From Scenedesmus sp. ARA3 (Eukaryota > Chlorophyta > Chlorophyceae > Sphaeropleales > Scenedesmaceae): DNA of 29,338 nucleotides. The notes under the pieces were generated by a model. That model made no database searches. It was not told the DNA's origin and saw nothing but the letters and a program-made list of their open reading frames with translations. The translations under genes and the position numbers were made by a program. Numbering within the stretch: position 1 is the first letter of the stretch; every line of letters starts with the position of its first letter. Positions 25,177-29,338 of the stretch are shown piece by piece. Location: positions 605 through 29,942 of the forward strand of contig RWJK01000258.1 of NCBI GenBank assembly GCA_004335835.1, written 5' to 3'.

Positions 25177-28100
25177 ATCACTGTATGAACATGAGCAACT
25201 TGCATCGTTGCTGCTGAGCCGAGCTGAGGTCAACTCGGCTGTTTTGGGGAACCAGTGTGGGTCAGTAGTGAAGCATGGGCTGCTGGGTTGGTGTCAAGCA
25301 TTTTAGTTTCCCTCAACTGCTGTACACTTGCCAGCATTCTTGTTCTGCTGTACGTTGGGTTCCTATGCTGTGTGTGTATCTGCACTCACGTCATTGATCG
25401 AATTGGCTGCAATGAAACAGGTCCAGCAGATCAAAAGCGCGCTTTGGCTCGCGTGCGTGCATGTACAGTTGCCAGGCTGGGGTGGGGTGGTTTGGGAGCT
25501 ATGATGTGTACGATGAAAGGGTAGGTCATGACAGCACTGCTCATGTTGTGTCGGTGTGCTTTGTTTAGGCGCACATTTTGTGATCCGCAACTGGATCCAG
25601 TGTTGCAGTGTGGTCGTCTCTTTTGCATTGCTGAGGGTGGTTCCGTGGTTGTCTTCCTTTTACTGCACCGTGAGCAAAGTTCACAGCAGCTGCATCCAAA
25701 CATCCTGCGTTGCAGACTCTGCAAGGGGCCAATGCTGTGTTGCAGCAGTGGTTGATGTTGTAGGCATCCCCTGAGTGTCTATTACGTTGCGTGTGGCATG
25801 CCATCGTCTGATTGTTGCTCCAGACATCCTTGAGCATGGTTACTGATGATGGCTGCCTGCGCAGAATGCATGTGCAACCAATGTGTGCAGGCAGCTTTTC
25901 ACATGAGCATCACAGAGAGAGGTGTGGCAGCTGTGGCCCTGCTCCTTTTGTGCGAGGCCGCACTGTTTGCACCGCGTATGCACATCCTGTCTTGCTGGTT
26001 GTGCTGCGACTGGGCTCTTTGCTGCATATGGATGGATGCAGATGAATGGGGTGTCAGCCCTGTGCAGCCTGCACTGTATTCAGTTTGGTGGTGAACAGCA
26101 AGGTGGTAGCCGTTGTTGCAGTGCCCATGATGGTGCATCTTGCGTTGCGGCGAGCATCGTTTGTGCTGATATGCTTGAGTGAATCCTCAACTGCATGGCC
26201 TTTACACAGTAGGGACCATTGGTGTTGGGGTGGGTGGATCTTGTGTGAAGGACTTCATTATAAGGACACACGGTTGTGTCCAGGTATGCAGTGTGTTGTG
26301 TAGTACCAGCAGGGGTGTGTGGAGCAGAAAGAAGATTGGCTCAACTGCGCCTCTTCTCTGTCCCAACGGCCAGGTGTGTCCTGGGTGTCCAGGTGTGTCC
26401 TGGATATTTTGGTATGGTGGCGTATGCCGAAAGTAGTCTGCAAACCAGAGTGTTAGGAGTCGAGAAGCATGCTGTGTAGGTGACTTGTGTGCCACCATCC
26501 CAGGCACCACAACGACAAGCGTGTCTTGACCCCTGATGAAGGTATTACCGTACCCTCATTGTTTGTTTGCTAACTTCCTTTAGTCATAGCTGTGCATCTG
26601 ACTGGGCATCGTGCATCCGCGCCTCTCTGTGGGGGGGTTGCATCTGCCCTTGCAGGCGTGGTGGAGTTGTGTTGGTGAGATTGTGTGGTAGCTGTGTTCC
26701 CGCAGGTCTCGACCTTCTTGGTCGGTCCATCACCTCATGTGCTGTACACCATCGTCAGCACTTCATCACGCTCCCTGCTGAATACACGTGTGTGTGCTTG
26801 GCGTTCCAGATATGTGTTGTGCTGTGCCGGTCTGTTGGCAGGCGCACTGCATTGGTCTGGCAGCATGCCGCATAGGTGATCACCGAAGCTGGCATGTAGA
26901 ATGGCAGTCTACTGACAGGGCAGAACCCATGTACTGGGTGCTGTGTCTGTGTGCTTGACATGGGGATCTGAGCGGTGGCTTGTCCCTGACAGGAGCCCTA
27001 TTATTTACGCGAGTATGGCCAGGCGTTCACATATGCATACAACACTGCCTTTCATACTTGGCAACACTCACCGCTTTGTGCATTCTGATGTGCACATTTC
27101 TTTGTCCCTGATAAGCACGTGCTGCAACTTGACATTTCCTGGACATGTGTATGTGGGCCAGAGTTGTTGCTGTGCACACACAAAAGTGTGCGAGTGTCGT
27201 TGCACCGCATGCGTGTCACAAGCAGCACTCAATTGTCCACAGATTTTGGCAGCTGTTGCTTGGGATTTGCTGACCGTATGCAGGGTGTTTTGTGCATAAT
27301 TTTCTGCCCAGTACTCAACATACTGTCATCTGTGGAGTTCCTAGTCCTGCACAGGGTGGCAGGGTGAGGTTCTTCAACTCGTGGTGTGTGGGGGCATGTA
27401 GACAGAAAATCAGTTGCCTTAGAAACATGGTTGGTGCTGCCAGGGCATAGTGTGGATGCTGTGCGACCAACTGGTATTCCAGGCTGGATGTCATCTGCAG
27501 CCCGCTGTGTGCTGGTTGCCTTGCTACGTTGCGAGTCGATTGACACGAGCAGCAGGTAGAGCACTGCCTTTTCCTTGCTTGTGTGTGCGCGTGTGTGGTC
27601 GTGTGTGTCCCGCTGCAGTTGCCCTGCCTTTTACAGGCACTCCCTGTTGCAGGGTCCTGGCACGATCCTCGTGCACGGACGGACCTTTCATTACACCTGT
27701 GTGTGACGTGCTGTATGGACGCTGACAAGTGTCCACGTATGGGATCTTGTACAGCAGGCAGAAGTGGTGGTCTTTTCTACGGTTTCTGGCAGTGGAGCCA
27801 CCACATGGCTGGCAAACTTGAGTGGCTTGTCGTTGCATGTTCTGAGACGTCTTTCTCTCAACATCCATACGTATGGCAGGCGGTGGGTAGTTGACCTGCT
27901 CACTGCCTGCTGATGCATGTGCATGGCCCTTGGTGCTCAAAGGCCAGCCAGGGTCAAGTTGGTGTGTTTTTAAGTACGCATATGATACTTAGCTTGTTGG
28001 GCCATTCTGATCGATGGCCTGCTTGTAGTAGGAACGTCAGCGGGAATGGGTATTGGTTTGCCGGCTGGTACAAACAGAAAGCTGGTGTCAACCTGACCGG

Positions 28101-28654
28101 TCTGTATCGACTGCAAGGATGTCGCGTTGTGTTTGTGGTGGTGATTGGACCAGTCTTTTGTGTGTCTGGTTCTTCGCCATTCAGCAAAGACAGCAGGAAG
28201 GAGGAAGCAGGGAGATGAGAGAGATTGGGTGGAGCAAGGTCGAAAAGGAAGGCGGATGGCAGTGGCAGCAAGGCTGTGTATCCTACATCCTTGCGTGTAT
28301 GCGGTACTTCACAACCTCACAGTGCTCATATGTTGTATCAAAGTAAGCAGCCTCAGTGGCAGTGGCCTCTCCCACTGTCCGCAGTTCCTTCATACTACTG
28401 TTACATGTTATGGATATCAGAGGGGGGCAGTGCAGCTGGTGGCTGGCAGTGCTTGCTGTATGGTCCCCGGATGCCTGAATATGGACGAGAATGCACCCCT
28501 TGGTGTGGGGGTGGGCTGGTGAACGGTGGCAGTTGCCCTTCTAGGGTAGACTGTGCTGAAGTGGCGGTGCCTTGACGATGGCACTGTCTGCGTTGTGGTT
28601 TGGGTGACATGTTTTGGTTTGGCAGTATGATATGATCTCTGGCTACATGATCGG

Positions 28655-28679
28655 CACTGGCTGGTGGCAGCTGCCAGTG
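28655..28679 (+). repeat. Hairpin copy 1
   Basis: Arms CACTGGC and GCCAGTG enclose the 11-base loop TGGTGGCAGCT. The loop and inner arms are identical to those of the copy about 73 bases downstream. Confidence 0.75.
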
Positions 28680-28725
28680 TGCTTCAGGTCTTGTCATGTT
28701 TACTTTTGTGCGATTTGGTTAGTAC

Positions 28726-28758
28726 TATCAACTGGCTGGTGGCAGCTGCCAGTTGATA
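28726..28758 (+). repeat. Hairpin copy 2
   Basis: Arms TATCAACTGGC and GCCAGTTGATA (11 bases, perfect) enclose the same loop TGGTGGCAGCT as copy 1. The outer arm bases differ from copy 1 but still pair. Confidence 0.8.
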
Positions 28759-29116
28759 TTGACTAGATGCTCTGGATGTAGTTTGCATTTCGTGTTTTGA
28801 GTCACTGCAATGATGAGCACGGTCAATCCGTGTGACAGATGGATTCTCCGTGCGATTCTTGTTGGCAAGGCTGAAGTCTGTTGCAGACCAGCCGCTCTTA
28901 ATAAAGGTAACAGAAGGCTTGGAAATACCTGCTGAATCTGCTGTGCTCTTATTTCAACAGCTGAACTCTCAAGAGTTATGCCTTGGCAATAGACGAGATC
29001 GAGCTAAACACAGAAAACGCTGTTGCCTGTTGGCACGCAGTAGTCAGATGAATGAGTGCGCTGAGTCTGGCCAAATCCAGTTGAACGCTGATGGTTCCAG
29101 AGGTTGCCAATGAGCC

Positions 29117-29121
29117 TGTAA
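29117..29121 (+). terminator. Candidate poly(A) signal near the right edge
   Basis: TGTAA on the plus strand, where the G+T-rich stretch has ended. It could end a transcript from the 24-kb gene, which would then have a 3' UTR of about 3.9 kb. Confidence 0.25.
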
Positions 29122-29313
29122 TTGGCTCGAAAACTGGCTGTGTTCCCGTGCAACACACACGTAGTGAGCTTGTCAACAGTCTTCTACAGACGCCTGGCAT
29201 GCAGTTGAACTGCTGCATATGCCACTGTTTGCTTCAGTACAGGTAGTACGATACTCATCATCATGTTACCGTTTAAGCCATAGCAACGTCGCCATCGGCC
29301 CCGCGCCCCACAG

Positions 29314-29338
29314 GAGCGGCTGAATGAACAGGCGAAGG
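29314..29338 (+). CDS. Possible start of an exon cut by the window edge
   Basis: After CCGCGCCCCACAG the sequence reads GAGCGGCTGAATGAACAGGCGAAG, that is ERLNEQAK, in the GC-rich codon style of the other genes. The acceptor looks reasonable but only eight codons are visible. No upstream exon was identified, and an intergenic chance match is possible. Confidence 0.2.

Larger units (their letters stand above)
25177..28831 (+). other. Long G+T-rich 3' region after the 24-kb gene
   Basis: Over 3.5 kb of plus-strand G+T-rich sequence without an exon like those of the other genes. Open frames are short and Cys/Trp-rich. A tandem duplication of CCAGGTGTGTCCTGG type lies near 26370-26403. The best reading is a long 3' untranslated region running to about 29.1 kb; a non-coding RNA or decayed gene is also possible. 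Confidence 0.4.

Overview
This is nuclear DNA from a eukaryote, most likely a green alga. Coding is split into short GC-rich exons with GT-AG introns, and (CAG)n/(CTG)n tracts are abundant. The recognisable proteins are a plant-type very-long-chain fatty acid condensing enzyme, a plastid-type glutathione reductase with a transit peptide, and a sulfite oxidase. Triplet repeats and TGTAA-like poly(A) motifs fit a chlorophyte, perhaps of the Scenedesmus group, but the species cannot be fixed from sequence alone. All gene models were built by hand by matching splice phase, and every junction in the three recognised enzymes closes in frame.

Layout. 402-2205 (-): a small unrecognised protein with a mitochondrial-type N-terminus and a TATA box. 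4014-7371 (-): 3-ketoacyl-CoA synthase, 9 exons, 512 aa, complete catalytic triad. 7947-12134 (-): plastid glutathione reductase, 10 exons, 515 aa. 13408-15235 (+): an unrecognised, probably mitochondrial membrane protein, 5 exons. 18415-22337 (-): sulfite oxidase, 8 exons, with an N-terminal cytochrome b5 domain and a mitochondrial presequence. 24220-25176 (+): a small unrecognised protein with a basic Ser/Pro-rich tail. The far right edge may hold the start of another exon.

The rest is regulatory or untranslated. Base composition follows gene direction: the sense strand is rich in G+T over long stretches downstream of genes (about 15.2-17.7 kb and 25.2-29.1 kb on +; much of 2.9-4.0 kb on -). 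I read these as long 3' untranslated regions. The genes do not form an operon or an evident pathway. Glutathione reductase and sulfite oxidase both concern thiol/sulfur redox, but in different compartments. I did not find a convincing new multi-gene system. The most interesting items are the animal-type domain layout of the sulfite oxidase, triplet repeats placed at intron 3' ends (one intron has complementary repeats at both ends), duplicated 5' splice sites inside introns, a pair of related hairpins near 28.7 kb, and two uncharacterised organellar proteins.
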